A stretch of DNA of 35,050 nucleotides from JAHWJR01 sp035942035 (GCA_035942035.1 DASZDK010000068.1:1-35050), one strand, 5' to 3'. Shown: positions 21,173 through 30,452, counted from the stretch's first letter. The notes: a model not told the origin generated them from the sequence alone. Translations and numbers: made by a program.

Positions 21173-22621
21173 TCAGCCCGGGGCGGCCACGTCGTCGCTG
21201 CGGTCGAGCCCCACGGCGGGGAGCAGGTCGCCTGCCGGCGTGCGCACCCACCACGCCCCGCTTTGCCGGCGCTCCTCGCCGGTGGTGAAGCGGTAGCGGT
21301 ACAGGCGGGCTCGCATCAGCGCCGGCGGCCGGTCCGGGAACGGGTTGTGGCGCAGCAGTCGCAGCGTCGGCCGGTCGTTGCGCAGCAGCTTGACCACCAG
21401 GGCGACCAACCAGCGCTGATGGGAGCGAGGCGAGAGGGGGACGAACCACATCAGCCAGTCGAGCCGCAGATGGTACGGGGCGATCTGTGGCGGGCGCCGG
21501 CGGGGGTTCCCCGGCTTGGCCTTGAACTCGTACTCCCTCCATTCCGTGCCCGGCCCCGGCTGGGCGTCGTCGGTCCCCTCGAGGATGACCTCGATGCGCT
21601 GCTTGGTGACGCTGCCGAAGGCGCCGTAGGTGTTGACCAGGTGGAGGGGGTCGAAGCTCGAGTTCATCAGCTGGCCGGGCGACGCCATGTTGCGCACCGG
21701 ACGCCAGCTGAGGACGACCACGAGCGCGGCCACGGCCACGGCCACGGCCTGATGCCAGCCGGGTGCGCCGGCCAGCGCCGGCGGGTCGACGGGCAGGAAC
21801 GGGGCGAGCATGGCGTCGTCGAAGGCGACCACGGCGAGGGCGATGGTCATGACGTTCAGCCAGGAGAAGTTCCCGCTGAGCACCAGCCACGCCTGGGTGA
21901 CGACGATGACGGCGGCGGCCCCGCCGGCGACCGGCTGGGGCGCGAACAGCAGCACGGGCGCCACCAGCTGGGCGACGTGGTTGCCCAGGACCTCGGCCTT
22001 GTGCACCCGCCCCGGCAGGCGGTGGAAGAACCAGCTGAGCGGGTTGGGGAGCGGCTGCGTCTCGTGGTGATAGTGCAGGCAGGTGAGGTCCCGCCAGCAT
22101 CGGTCGCCCCGGAGCTTGATCAGGCCGGCGCCGAACTCGAGGCGGAACAGCAGCCAGCGCAGCGCCAGCAGCACCAGCGTCGGAGGGGCGGCGTCGGCCG
22201 GCCCGAGGAAGATGGCCAGGAACCCGGCTTCCAGCAGCAGGGACTCCCAGCCGAAGGCGTAGAAGATCTGGCCCACGTTGACGACCGACAGGTAGAGCGC
22301 CCACAGGAGCCCCCACGCCAGCATCGGGGCCCAGGCGGGACCGGCCTGGGGCCAGCCGAGCAGAGACACAAAGGCCACCACGACACCGGTCCACGCCACC
22401 ACTCCGAAGAAGCGGTCGGAGTAGTGCAGGTGGAACAGGCTCGGCGCTCGGCGGAAGGGCACACGCTCGAGGAAGTCCGGCGCCGGCAGCAGGCCGTGCT
22501 CCCCCAGCAACGGGCGGAACTGGTTGAGCGCCACCACGAAGGCGACCAGGTAGACGGCCGCCAACGCCCGCTCGAAGACGAACCGGGCCAGCCAGTAGTC
22601 GGGCGCCTGGAGCCAGTCCAC
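21173..22621 (-). CDS. Lipase-maturation-factor-like membrane protein (LMF1/LMF2 family)
   Basis: 482 residues with repeated hydrophobic segments through about residue 320. The hallmark stretch is RLEFGAGLIKLRGDRCWRDLTCLHYHHETQPLPNPLSWFFH, which matches the core of the lipase maturation factor family. In animals these proteins help fold lipases in the ER; in bacteria the function is unknown to me. Later PYHLRLDWLMWF and LLRHNPFPDRPPALMRARLYRYRFT are also family features. The GTG start lies 3 nt after the aminotransferase stop, so coupling is likely. No lipase gene is adjacent. Confidence 0.85.
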   Translation of the reverse strand: MDWLQAPDYWLARFVFERALAAVYLVAFVVALNQFRPLLGEHGLLPAPDFLERVPFRRAPSLFHLHYSDRFFGVVAWTGVVVAFVSLLGWPQAGPAWAPMLAWGLLWALYLSVVNVGQIFYAFGWESLLLEAGFLAIFLGPADAAPPTLVLLALRWLLFRLEFGAGLIKLRGDRCWRDLTCLHYHHETQPLPNPLSWFFHRLPGRVHKAEVLGNHVAQLVAPVLLFAPQPVAGGAAAVIVVTQAWLVLSGNFSWLNVMTIALAVVAFDDAMLAPFLPVDPPALAGAPGWHQAVAVAVAALVVVLSWRPVRNMASPGQLMNSSFDPLHLVNTYGAFGSVTKQRIEVILEGTDDAQPGPGTEWREYEFKAKPGNPRRRPPQIAPYHLRLDWLMWFVPLSPRSHQRWLVALVVKLLRNDRPTLRLLRHNPFPDRPPALMRARLYRYRFTTGEERRQSGAWWVRTPAGDLLPAVGLDRSDDVAAPG

Positions 22622-22624
22622 GGG

Positions 22625-23818
22625 CTACCCGGCGAGCAGCTTGGCCAGACGGGCCAGCCCCTCCTCGAGGTCGTCGTCACCCAGGGCGAAGGAGAAGCGG
22701 GCGTAGCCGGGAGTGCCGAAGGCCTCCCCCGGCACGATCGCCACCTTCACCTCGTCGAGCACGACCTCGGCGAGCTCGAGCGTCGTGCGCACGGGGCGTC
22801 CGGCCAGCTCCTGGCCGAGGACCCCCTCGAACGAGGGGAAGGCGTAGAACGCCCCCTCCGGGCGCAGGCACGTCACGCCGGGCAGGGCCGCCAACAGCTC
22901 GAACATGCGCAGCCGCCGGCGGTCGAACGCCTGGCGCATGCGCACCACCTCGTCCAGCGGCCCGGTCACCGCCGCCAGAGCCGCTCGCTGCGACACGTCG
23001 GCGACGTTGGAGGTGGAGTGCGACTGTAGGGCCGTGGCGCCGCGGACCATGTCAGGAGGGCCGATCATCCAGCCCACCCGCCACCCGGTCATGGCGTAGG
23101 TCTTGGCCACGCCGTTCACCACGATGCAGCGGTCGGCCAGCTCGGGCACGAGGGCGGGCATCGACGAGAAGCGGTGGTGGTCGTAGGTCAGGTGCTCGTA
23201 GATCTCGTCGGTGAGCACCCAGATTCCCTTCTCGGCCGCCCACCGGCCGATGGCCTCCACCTGCGAGGGGTCGTAGACAGCGCCGCTGGGGTTGGACGGC
23301 GACACGAACACCAATGCCTTGGTCCTCGGGGTGCTCGCCGCCTCCAGTGCCTCCACGCTCACCTTGAAGCCGGTGGAGGCGTCGGTGGGCACGACCACCG
23401 GCGTGGCGCCGAACAGGGCGATGGGCTCGGGGTAGGTGGTCCAGTACGGGGCCGGCAGCAGCACCTCGTCGCCGGGGTCGACCAGGGCGGCCAGGGCGTT
23501 GTAGATGGCGTGCTTGCCCCCGTTGGTGATCAACACCTGGGAGGCCTCCACCTCCAGCCCCGAGTCGCGCCGGGTCTTGGCCGCCACCGCCTCGCGCAGC
23601 TCGGGCAGCCCCGCCGCCGGCGTGTAGCGGTGGTTGCGGGGATCCCGGCACGCCTCGGCGGCGGCCTCGACGACGTGGGCGGGGCTGGGGAAGTCGGGTT
23701 CCCCGGCGGCGAAGACCACCACCTGCTCTCCTGCCGCCCGCAGGGCCTTGGCCCGGGCGTCGACGGCCAGAGTGGCCGACGGGGTGATGGCGGCGACACG
23801 GGCTGAGACTCGGGACAT
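22625..23818 (-). CDS. Aspartate aminotransferase (class I, fold-type I PLP enzyme)
   Basis: 397 residues. The PLP lysine is K239 (VAKTYAMTGWRVGW). N176 (SPSNPSG), D204 and Y207 (TDEIYEHL) bind the cofactor, and a carboxylate-binding arginine sits in YARFSFALG near the end. FAAGEPDFPSP (37-47) is typical of the Iγ-type aspartate aminotransferases. Substrate preference between aspartate and other amino acids is inferred. The ATG at 23818 is chosen over 23827 because CTGACA-17-CAGTAT lies 7 nt before it. It is divergent from serC and coupled to the LMF-like gene. Confidence 0.9.
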   Translation of the reverse strand: MSRVSARVAAITPSATLAVDARAKALRAAGEQVVVFAAGEPDFPSPAHVVEAAAEACRDPRNHRYTPAAGLPELREAVAAKTRRDSGLEVEASQVLITNGGKHAIYNALAALVDPGDEVLLPAPYWTTYPEPIALFGATPVVVPTDASTGFKVSVEALEAASTPRTKALVFVSPSNPSGAVYDPSQVEAIGRWAAEKGIWVLTDEIYEHLTYDHHRFSSMPALVPELADRCIVVNGVAKTYAMTGWRVGWMIGPPDMVRGATALQSHSTSNVADVSQRAALAAVTGPLDEVVRMRQAFDRRRLRMFELLAALPGVTCLRPEGAFYAFPSFEGVLGQELAGRPVRTTLELAEVVLDEVKVAIVPGEAFGTPGYARFSFALGDDDLEEGLARLAKLLAG

Positions 23819-23825
23819 GGTCGCC

Positions 23826-23854
23826 ATACTGACCGCATCGGCGGCCACTGTCAG
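23826..23854 (-). promoter_or_regulatory. Aminotransferase promoter (leaderless)
   Basis: On minus, CTGACA (23854-23849), 17 nt, CAGTAT (23831-23826), then 7 nt to the ATG at 23818. Confidence 0.6.
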
Positions 23855-23914
23855 GCTGGTTCTCGGGTACCTGGCGATGGCGGAATTTCCGGCACCGGCG
23901 GCCATAGTGGCGGC

Positions 23915-25057
23915 GTGACTTCCACGACCGTGCCCGACATCCGCATCCCCACCGACCTGCTGCCGTCCGACGGTCGTTTCGGGTCGGGACCGTCCAAGGT
24001 CCGCCCGGAGGCGCTGGCCGCCCTGGCCTCGGTGGCCACCACGTGGATGGGGACCAGCCACCGAAAGGCGCCGGTGAAGCAGGTGGTGGCGTCGGCCCGC
24101 CGGGGTCTGACCGAGCTGCTCCGCCTGCCCGACGGCTACGAGCTCGTGCTCGGCAACGGTGGCGCCACCGTGTTCTGGGACGTCGCCCTGTTCGGCCTCA
24201 TCTCCCGGCGCAGCCAGCACCTCAGCTTCGGCGAGTTCTCGTCCAAGTTCGCCAGCGCGGTGGCCGATGCCCCCCACTTGGAGGCGCCGCAGGTGATCAC
24301 CTCGCCCCTCGGGACCCATCCCGAGGCCACGCCCGACCCCGAGGTCGACCTTTACGCCCTCACCCAGAACGAGACATCGACCGGTGTGGCAATGACGCCG
24401 CGCCGGCCCGAGGGGGTGTCGCCGGAGGCGGGACTGGTGGCGGTCGACGCCACGTCGGCGGCCGGAGCCATGCTGTTCGACCCCCTCGACGTCGACGTGT
24501 ACTACTTCTCGCCGCAGAAGGCACTGGCCAGCGACGGGGGGCTGTGGCTGGCCGCGTTCTCTCCGGCAGCCCTCGAACGTGCCGAGCAGGTGGCCGCCTC
24601 CGGGCGGTGGATGCCACCCACGCTCGACGTCGGCGCCGCCATCGACAACAGCCGCAAGGACCAGACCCTCAACACGCCGGCACTGGCCACGCTGTTCCTG
24701 CTCGACGAGCAGCTGCGCTGGCTGAACGGCAACGGGGGCCTGGACTGGGCGGCCGACCGGTGCCGGCGCTCCTCGACGACCCTGTACTCGTGGGCGGGAA
24801 CCAGCGACTACGCCCGGCCCTTCGTGGCCGATCCCGCCCAGCGCAGCACCGTGGTGGGGACCATCGACCTCGACCCGACCGTCGACGCCACCACCGTGTG
24901 CGCCGTCCTGCGGGCCAACGGCGTGGTCGACACCGACAGCTACCGCAAGCTGGGGCGCAACCAGGTACGGGTGGGCATGTACCCCGCCGTCGACCCGGAC
25001 GACGTCGAGGCCCTCACCGCCTGCATCGACCACGTCGCCACCGCCCTGTCAGGTTGA
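23915..25057 (+). CDS. serC: Phosphoserine aminotransferase
   Basis: 380 residues. It converts 3-phosphohydroxypyruvate to O-phosphoserine with glutamate, following SerA. The PLP lysine is K202 in FSPQKALASDGGLW. GSGPSKVRPE (23-32) and MGTSHRKAPVK (45-55) match SerC, and the sequence resembles the actinobacterial/mycobacterial form. The start is GTG, 6 nt after CATAGT, a possible -10. It is divergent from the aspartate aminotransferase across 96 bp. It converges on the STAS gene, with hairpins between them. Confidence 0.95.
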   Translation: MTSTTVPDIRIPTDLLPSDGRFGSGPSKVRPEALAALASVATTWMGTSHRKAPVKQVVASARRGLTELLRLPDGYELVLGNGGATVFWDVALFGLISRRSQHLSFGEFSSKFASAVADAPHLEAPQVITSPLGTHPEATPDPEVDLYALTQNETSTGVAMTPRRPEGVSPEAGLVAVDATSAAGAMLFDPLDVDVYYFSPQKALASDGGLWLAAFSPAALERAEQVAASGRWMPPTLDVGAAIDNSRKDQTLNTPALATLFLLDEQLRWLNGNGGLDWAADRCRRSSTTLYSWAGTSDYARPFVADPAQRSTVVGTIDLDPTVDATTVCAVLRANGVVDTDSYRKLGRNQVRVGMYPAVDPDDVEALTACIDHVATALSG

Positions 25058-25062
25058 CCACC

Positions 25063-25105
25063 CTCCGCCTACGGCGGAGCGGAAGACAGCGCCGCCGAAG
25101 GCGGC
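25063..25105. terminator. Two hairpins between convergent serC and the STAS gene
   Basis: CTCCGCC-tac-GGCGGAG (25063-25079) and GCCGCC-gaa-GGCGGC (25091-25105). They fit a bidirectional terminator for the 83-bp gap, although neither has a T-tract. Confidence 0.6.
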
Positions 25106-25140
25106 ACCCTGCCGTTCCGGCGAGCGAAACGAGCCTGCGT

Positions 25141-25482
25141 CTACTCGATGGAGAACATCCGGCTCAGCCCGGTGATCTCGAACAGCTTGGTGAGCTGGCG
25201 ACTGACCGAGCGCAGCGACACGGCGCCGCCGTCCTCGCGCACTGCCTGGAGGCTGGCGACCAGCGCCGACAACCCGGCCGAGTCGACGAAGCCGACCTCG
25301 CCCAGGTCGACGACCACATGGCGCCCGGCCACGTCGCCGAGCCCGGCGAACCCCTGCGTCAGCCGGGGAGAGGTGTAGGCGTCGATCTCGCCCTCCAGCG
25401 CCACCAAGGTCCGGGCGCCGTCGGCCGTGGCCTCGAACGAGAAGCTGGAGCCCTGGGCGGGGCCGCTCACCGAGGCGCCCAT
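25141..25482 (-). CDS. STAS-domain anti-sigma-factor antagonist
   Basis: 113 residues, a single STAS domain of the SpoIIAA/RsbV type. The phosphorylation site is S68 in FVDSAGLSAL, the standard position. Unphosphorylated antagonists of this type bind an anti-sigma kinase and free a sigma factor. The ATG at 25482 lies inside the end of the upstream phosphatase-kinase gene, a 16-nt overlap that implies coupled translation and a direct partnership. No sigma factor gene is in the window. Confidence 0.92.
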   Translation of the reverse strand: MGASVSGPAQGSSFSFEATADGARTLVALEGEIDAYTSPRLTQGFAGLGDVAGRHVVVDLGEVGFVDSAGLSALVASLQAVREDGGAVSLRSVSRQLTKLFEITGLSRMFSIE

Positions 25483-27080
25483 GCCGCCGACGTGGCGAAC
25501 AGGTGCCGCTTGGTGCAGCGGATGGTGGTGCCCGTCTCGGCGTGCGAGACGTCGAACTGGTCGACGAGTGACTGGACGATGAACAACCCCCGCCCGGACG
25601 TCTGCTCGACCGGCGGCACCTCGTCGACCGAGGGCAGGGCCACGTCGAAGCCGGCTCCGTCGTCGTCCACCTCGATGACCAGGGCGTCGGCGTCCGGCCG
25701 GGCCCGCAGGTGCAGGCTGCTCCGCTTGCCGCCGGCGCTGCGCACGGCGTTGGTGCACAGCTCGGACACCACCACGAGCAGGTCCTCCCGGTCGACGTCC
25801 TCGACACCCTGCTGGCGGAGCCACTCGTCGAACAGGTGGCGAGCCACGGGCACCGCCGCCAGCTGCGGCGAGAAGCGGTGGTCGAACCGGTCGAGCAGCC
25901 GGCCAGGAGGACCGGCAGGCGCCGCCCGTCGGCGCAGGACGAGCGCCAGCGTGTCGTCCCGCCGGTTGGCGCCCTCCAGGGCTCGCTCGACGAGCACGCG
26001 CGGCAGGTGGCGGGCCGGATAGGTCGCGGTTTCGGCCACCGCCGCCTTGAGGTCGGACAACCCGGCCAGGATGTCCCTGCGTGCCTCGACGAGGCCGTCG
26101 GTGTAGAACAGCGCGAGCTCGCAGCGGTCGAGAACGATCTCGGCGACCTCGAAGCTGCCCGCCCCCGGCCACCCCACGGCGATGCCGGGCGCCACCACCT
26201 CCCGCACCTCACCGTCCGCAGAGACGACGAGCATCGGGGGATGGCCGCCCCCCGCCACCATCATCCGCCCGGTCGAGGGCGTGTAGCGGGCGATGAGCAG
26301 GGTCGCGACCAGACCGGGATGGCCCCCGCCCAGCAGGGTGTCGGTCCGAGCCACGAGTTGGTCGATCGGGCACCCCTCGAGCGCCAGCACCCGTACGGCG
26401 TGCACGACGGCCAAGGCATCCTTGGTGGCGCTCACGCCGCTGCCGATCACGTCGACCACCACGATGTGCAGGTCACCGTCGGGTAGCAGCTGCCAGTCGT
26501 AGAGGTCGCCGCCCGAGGGGGCGTTGGGATCGGCGGGCAGGTAGTGCACGCCGAGGTCGACGTGGTCCACCACCGGCTCCCGCGGTCGCACCGCTTCCTG
26601 GAGCTGCTGGAGGAACTCCCGCTGGGCCCGCTCGCGCTCGGTGATGCGCAGCACCTCGTCGCCGTAGTCGTGCCCACCCGGTGACGTGGCCGGGCGAAAC
26701 GAGATCAGCGCCCCCACCGCCCGTCGCCCGTCGCGCACCGGCGCAGTGAACAGCTCGACGCCCAGAGCTGGCCCGCCGGGACGGAGGATCAGCTGCTGCG
26801 CCGTGCATGGAGCAGCCTCCGGCTGGAGACCGGCGAGGACTGGGGATCGCCAGCGCGGGTGCAGCTCACCGTCGTCGCCGAGCACCGGCAACGCCTCATG
26901 GGCGTCGGCACCCACGAGCTCGTCGACCCGACGCTCCAGGAGCCGCCCGGCGGCGGCGTTGGCACAGCTGATGCGCCCGCGCTCGTCGATGGCGAGCATC
27001 CCGTCCGCCGCCGCGTCGAGCGCGGCCGCGGACCAGTGCCCCCGGTCGGCGACATCCAGGCGCGGGCGCCTGCCCCTCAT
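25467..27080 (-). CDS. PAS - PP2C (SpoIIE-type) phosphatase - histidine-kinase-like ATPase fusion
   Basis: 537 residues. Residues about 14-130 form a PAS-like sensor (LDAAADGMLAIDERGRISCANAAAG). About 165-385 is a SpoIIE/RsbU-type PP2C domain with metal-binding aspartates D192 (SGGDLYD), D210 (VVVDVIGSG), D328 (FYTDGLVE) and D376 (RRDDTL). About 405-527 is an RsbW-type ATPase with the N-box SELCTNAV (439-446), the G1 box DDDGAGF and the G2 box GRGLF. One chain therefore carries both the phosphatase and the kinase sides of partner switching. It overlaps the STAS gene by 16 nt. The ATG at 27080 follows TAGCCT by 8 nt, so it may have its own promoter downstream of ilvC. Confidence 0.9.
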   Translation of the reverse strand: MRGRRPRLDVADRGHWSAAALDAAADGMLAIDERGRISCANAAAGRLLERRVDELVGADAHEALPVLGDDGELHPRWRSPVLAGLQPEAAPCTAQQLILRPGGPALGVELFTAPVRDGRRAVGALISFRPATSPGGHDYGDEVLRITERERAQREFLQQLQEAVRPREPVVDHVDLGVHYLPADPNAPSGGDLYDWQLLPDGDLHIVVVDVIGSGVSATKDALAVVHAVRVLALEGCPIDQLVARTDTLLGGGHPGLVATLLIARYTPSTGRMMVAGGGHPPMLVVSADGEVREVVAPGIAVGWPGAGSFEVAEIVLDRCELALFYTDGLVEARRDILAGLSDLKAAVAETATYPARHLPRVLVERALEGANRRDDTLALVLRRRAAPAGPPGRLLDRFDHRFSPQLAAVPVARHLFDEWLRQQGVEDVDREDLLVVVSELCTNAVRSAGGKRSSLHLRARPDADALVIEVDDDGAGFDVALPSVDEVPPVEQTSGRGLFIVQSLVDQFDVSHAETGTTIRCTKRHLFATSAAWAPR

Positions 27081-27130
27081 CGGGGCTGAGGCTACCGCTC
27101 GCGCGCGCGGCCGTCCCGCTCGCCGGCGGA

Positions 27131-28159
27131 TCAGCCGCCCGAGACGTCCTGGACCCGCTGGCGACCGCCGGATACGAACGGCATCATCTCCCGGAGCCGC
27201 TCTCCCACCCGTTCGATCTGGTGGCTGGAACCCTGCTCCCGCAGCTGGTTGAACCGCTGCCGGCCGCCGCGGCTCTCGGCGATCCACTCCTCGGCGAACG
27301 ACCCGTCACGGATCTCGCCGAGCACCCGGCGCATCTCCTCCTTGGCTCGCTCGTCGACGATGCGCGGCCCGCGGGTGAGGTCGCCGTACTCGGCAGTGTC
27401 GGAGATCGAGTAGCGCATCCCGGTGATGCCCTGCTCGTACATGAGGTCGACGATGAGCTTGAGCTCGTGGAGGCACTCGAAGTACGCCGACTCCGGCTGG
27501 TACCCGGCCTCGACCAGGGTCTCGAAGCTGGCCTGCACGAGGGCGGTGAGACCACCGCACAGCACCACCTGCTCGCCGAACAGGTCGGTCTCGGTTTCCT
27601 CCTCGAAGGTCGTCTCGAGCACACCCGCCCGGGCGCCGCCGATGGCTGAGGCGTAGGACAGGGCCAGATCGCGGGCGCCCCCCGACGCGTCCTGGGCCAC
27701 GGCGATCAGGCACGGCACTCCGCCTCCCTCGGTGTAGGTGCGCCGGACGAGATGGCCGGGGCCCTTGGGCGCCACCATGGCCACGTCGACGCCGGCGGGC
27801 GGGGTGATCTGGTCGAATCGGATGTTGAAGCCGTGAGCGAAGAGCAGGGCGTCGCCCTCGGTCAGGTGCGGAGCGACGGAGGCCTCGTAGACAGCTCGCT
27901 GCTCGGTGTCGGGCAACAGCATCATCACCACGTCGGCCTCGGCCACCGCGGCGTCGACGTCGGCCACGGGCAGGCCGGCCGCCTCCGCCTTGGCCCGCGA
28001 GGACGATCCCGGGCGCAGGCCCACCCGCACGTCGACCCCGGCGTCGGCCAGGTTGAGGGCATGGGCGTGGCCCTGCGAGCCGTAGCCGATCACCGCCACC
28101 CGGCGGGCGCGGATCAGCTCCGGGTCCGCGTCGGCGTCGTAGAAGACCTTTGCAGCCAT
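27131..28159 (-). CDS. ilvC: Ketol-acid reductoisomerase (class I)
   Basis: 342 residues. It converts acetolactate or acetohydroxybutyrate to the dihydroxy acids of valine/leucine and isoleucine synthesis. The NADPH motif GYGSQGHAHALN is at 25-36. A serine-rich specificity loop GSSSR (51-55) suits NADPH. H109, K132 and the magnesium ligands D192 and E196 (ETDLFGEQ) are present. Length is that of the short class I enzyme. The start is preceded by AAGGA. It lies 35 nt after ilvN, third gene of ilvBNC. Confidence 0.97.
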   Translation of the reverse strand: MAAKVFYDADADPELIRARRVAVIGYGSQGHAHALNLADAGVDVRVGLRPGSSSRAKAEAAGLPVADVDAAVAEADVVMMLLPDTEQRAVYEASVAPHLTEGDALLFAHGFNIRFDQITPPAGVDVAMVAPKGPGHLVRRTYTEGGGVPCLIAVAQDASGGARDLALSYASAIGGARAGVLETTFEEETETDLFGEQVVLCGGLTALVQASFETLVEAGYQPESAYFECLHELKLIVDLMYEQGITGMRYSISDTAEYGDLTRGPRIVDERAKEEMRRVLGEIRDGSFAEEWIAESRGGRQRFNQLREQGSSHQIERVGERLREMMPFVSGGRQRVQDVSGG

Positions 28160-28194
28160 GGGGAAGTCCTTTCGGATCGTGGTGGTGGGAGCGT

Positions 28195-28713
28195 TCAGCT
28201 CACCCGCAACGCCTTGGTGGGAGGGCGGCGGACCAGCTTGGGAAGCGCCACCCGACCGGTGCGCTGCAGGTCGACGATGCCATAGGAGCGGATCAGCTCC
28301 TCGAAGTCGTCGACCTTGCCGGGGTGGCCTTCAAGCGACACCGTGAGCACGTCGGTGCCAACGGCGAGGATGCGACCCTCGAAGATCTGCACCAGCTCGA
28401 TCACCTGGCCGCGCACGGCCGGATCGGCCCGCACGGTGCACAGCAGCAGCTCACGTTCGACCGACGCCGCCGGTTCGAGCTCGCTGATCTTGACCACGTT
28501 CACCAGCTTGAACAGCTGCTTGGTGATCTGCTCGAGCGGCGTGGCCTCCACGTCGACGACCACGGTGATGCGGCTGAAGCGCTCGTCGTCGGTCGGCGCC
28601 ACCGCCAGCGAGTAGATGTTGAAGCCGCGGCGGGCGAACAAGCTGGCCACGCGGGCGAGCACGCCAGCCTTGTTCTCGACCAGGACCGACAGGATGTGCT
28701 GCTTGCCGCCCAT
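28195..28713 (-). CDS. ilvN: Acetolactate synthase, small (regulatory) subunit
   Basis: 172 residues. An N-terminal ACT domain (about 4-80, ILSVLVENKAGVLARVASLFARRGFNIYSLAV) precedes a C-terminal domain typical of IlvN/IlvH. Such subunits bind valine and control the catalytic subunit. The ATG at 28713 shares one base with the ilvB stop (TGATG), implying coupled translation of the two subunits. Confidence 0.96.
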   Translation of the reverse strand: MGGKQHILSVLVENKAGVLARVASLFARRGFNIYSLAVAPTDDERFSRITVVVDVEATPLEQITKQLFKLVNVVKISELEPAASVERELLLCTVRADPAVRGQVIELVQIFEGRILAVGTDVLTVSLEGHPGKVDDFEELIRSYGIVDLQRTGRVALPKLVRRPPTKALRVS

Positions 28714-30452
28714 CAGTGCCCGCCCTCGCCGTGCCGGCCCTCCTGGAAGGGCGGGACCACGATGGCGTCGTTCGACTGCCCGGCCGGCACCATGGGATAG
28801 ACCTTCTCCTGGCTGTCGGTGCGGAAGTCGATCACGACCGGTCGGTCGTTGATGGCGTTGGCCTTGTCGATCACCGGCTGGACGTCCTCGGGTGTCTCCG
28901 CCCGCAGCCCCACGCAGCCCATGGCCTCGGCCCACTTCACGTAGTCGGGCAGATCGGGGGAGAGGTACACCTCGGAATAGCGCTCGTCGTAGAACATCTC
29001 CTGCCACTGGCGCACCATGCCGAGATAGGCGTTGTTGAGGATGGCCACCTTGATCGGGATGCGCTCGGCGGCGGCGGTGACCAGCTCCTGGGCCGTCATC
29101 TGGAAGCACCCGTCGCCGTCGACCGCCCACACCATTCGGTCGGGACGGCCCACCTTGGCGCCGATGGCCGCCGGCACGGCGAAGCCCATGGTGCCGAGGC
29201 CGCCGGAGTTGACCCACGTGTAGGGGTGGTTGAAGCGCCAGTACTGGCTCGCCCACATCTGGTGCTGGCCGACCCCGGAGACCACGATGGTGTCATCGGG
29301 GGTGGAGTCGCGCAGGTGCTCGAGCACCATCTGCGGCTTGAGGGCGTGGCCCTCGGCCGACGGCTCGTAGGCGAGGGGGTACCGCTCCTGCCAGTCTCCG
29401 ATGGTGGCGTTCCACGGGCCGCGGTCGGGAGGCTCGACGCCGCCGCTCGAGAGCGCCCGCACCGCCTGCACCAGCTCCTCGATAACCAGCCGGCAGTCGC
29501 CCACGATGGGGACGTCCGCACGGCGGACCTTGCCGAGCTCGGCGGGGTCGATGTCGACGTGGACGATCTTGGCGTCCGGGGCGAAGCCGTCCACCTTGCC
29601 GGTGACGCGGTCGTCGAAGCGAGAGCCCAAGGCGACGAGCAGGTCGGCCTGCTGCATGGCGGTGACGGCGGTGTAGTTGCCGTGCATGCCCGGCATGCCC
29701 AGGCACAGCGGGTGGTCGTCGGGGAAGGCGCCGCGGGCCATGAGGGTGGTCACCACGTGGATCCCGGTGAGCTCGGCCAGCTCTCGCAGGGCCTCGGCCG
29801 CCCGGGCCTTGAGGATGCCGCCGCCGGCGTAGATGACCGGCCGGCGTGCCTCGAGCAGGTAGCGGGCCGCCTCCTTGATCATCCGGGGGTGGCCCTTGGA
29901 GCTGGGCTTGTAGCCGGGAAGGTCCACCGACTCGGGCCAGTACCAGTCCATCATCTGGTTGCTGACGTCCTTGGGCACGTCGATCAGCACGGGGCCCGGC
30001 CGGCCGGTGCTGGCGATGTGGAACGCCTCCTTGACGATCTGGGGGATGTCGGCGGCATTGGTGACCAACCAGTTGTGCTTGGTCACCGACATGGTGATCC
30101 CCGTGGTGTCGGCCTCCTGGAAGGCGTCCGAGCCGATGGACGAGTAGGCCACCTGCCCGGTGATGACCACCAGCGGGATGGAGTCCATGTACGCGTCGGC
30201 CAGGGGCGTGACGATGTTGGTGGCGGCCGGACCGCTGGTGACCATGGCCACGCCGGGGCGCCCGGTCACGTGGGCGTACCCCTCGGCCATGTGGCCGGCA
30301 CCCTGTTCGTGGCGCACCAGGATGTGCCGTATGGAGCTGTCGATGATGGGGTCGTAGACCGGGAGGATGGCTCCTCCGGGCAGGCCGAACATGACCTCGA
30401 CCCCCTCCATCTCCAGGCTCTTGATCAGCGCTTGGGCTCCGGTCAGCTTCAT
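28713..30452 (-). CDS. ilvB: Acetolactate synthase, large (catalytic) subunit
   Basis: 579 residues, ThDP- and FAD-dependent. It joins two pyruvates, or pyruvate and 2-oxobutyrate. FGLPGGAILP (22-31) and the catalytic glutamate E49 in RHEQGAGHMAEGYA open the protein. The ThDP motif GDGCFQMT...NNAYLGMVRQWQ is in the C-terminal third. The ATG at 30452 follows AGGAG. First structural gene of ilvBNC, behind a leader peptide, two hairpins and a promoter at 30494-30619. Confidence 0.97.
   Translation of the reverse strand: MKLTGAQALIKSLEMEGVEVMFGLPGGAILPVYDPIIDSSIRHILVRHEQGAGHMAEGYAHVTGRPGVAMVTSGPAATNIVTPLADAYMDSIPLVVITGQVAYSSIGSDAFQEADTTGITMSVTKHNWLVTNAADIPQIVKEAFHIASTGRPGPVLIDVPKDVSNQMMDWYWPESVDLPGYKPSSKGHPRMIKEAARYLLEARRPVIYAGGGILKARAAEALRELAELTGIHVVTTLMARGAFPDDHPLCLGMPGMHGNYTAVTAMQQADLLVALGSRFDDRVTGKVDGFAPDAKIVHVDIDPAELGKVRRADVPIVGDCRLVIEELVQAVRALSSGGVEPPDRGPWNATIGDWQERYPLAYEPSAEGHALKPQMVLEHLRDSTPDDTIVVSGVGQHQMWASQYWRFNHPYTWVNSGGLGTMGFAVPAAIGAKVGRPDRMVWAVDGDGCFQMTAQELVTAAAERIPIKVAILNNAYLGMVRQWQEMFYDERYSEVYLSPDLPDYVKWAEAMGCVGLRAETPEDVQPVIDKANAINDRPVVIDFRTDSQEKVYPMVPAGQSNDAIVVPPFQEGRHGEGGH

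Noticed and set aside
20705..23029. 774-codon open frame on the plus strand
   Set aside because: Antisense shadow of serA, the LMF-like gene and the aminotransferase; no recognisable domain.
24043..26022. 659-codon open frame on the plus strand
   Set aside because: An out-of-frame shadow of serC that continues as antisense of the STAS and phosphatase genes; Arg-rich and without a start signal.
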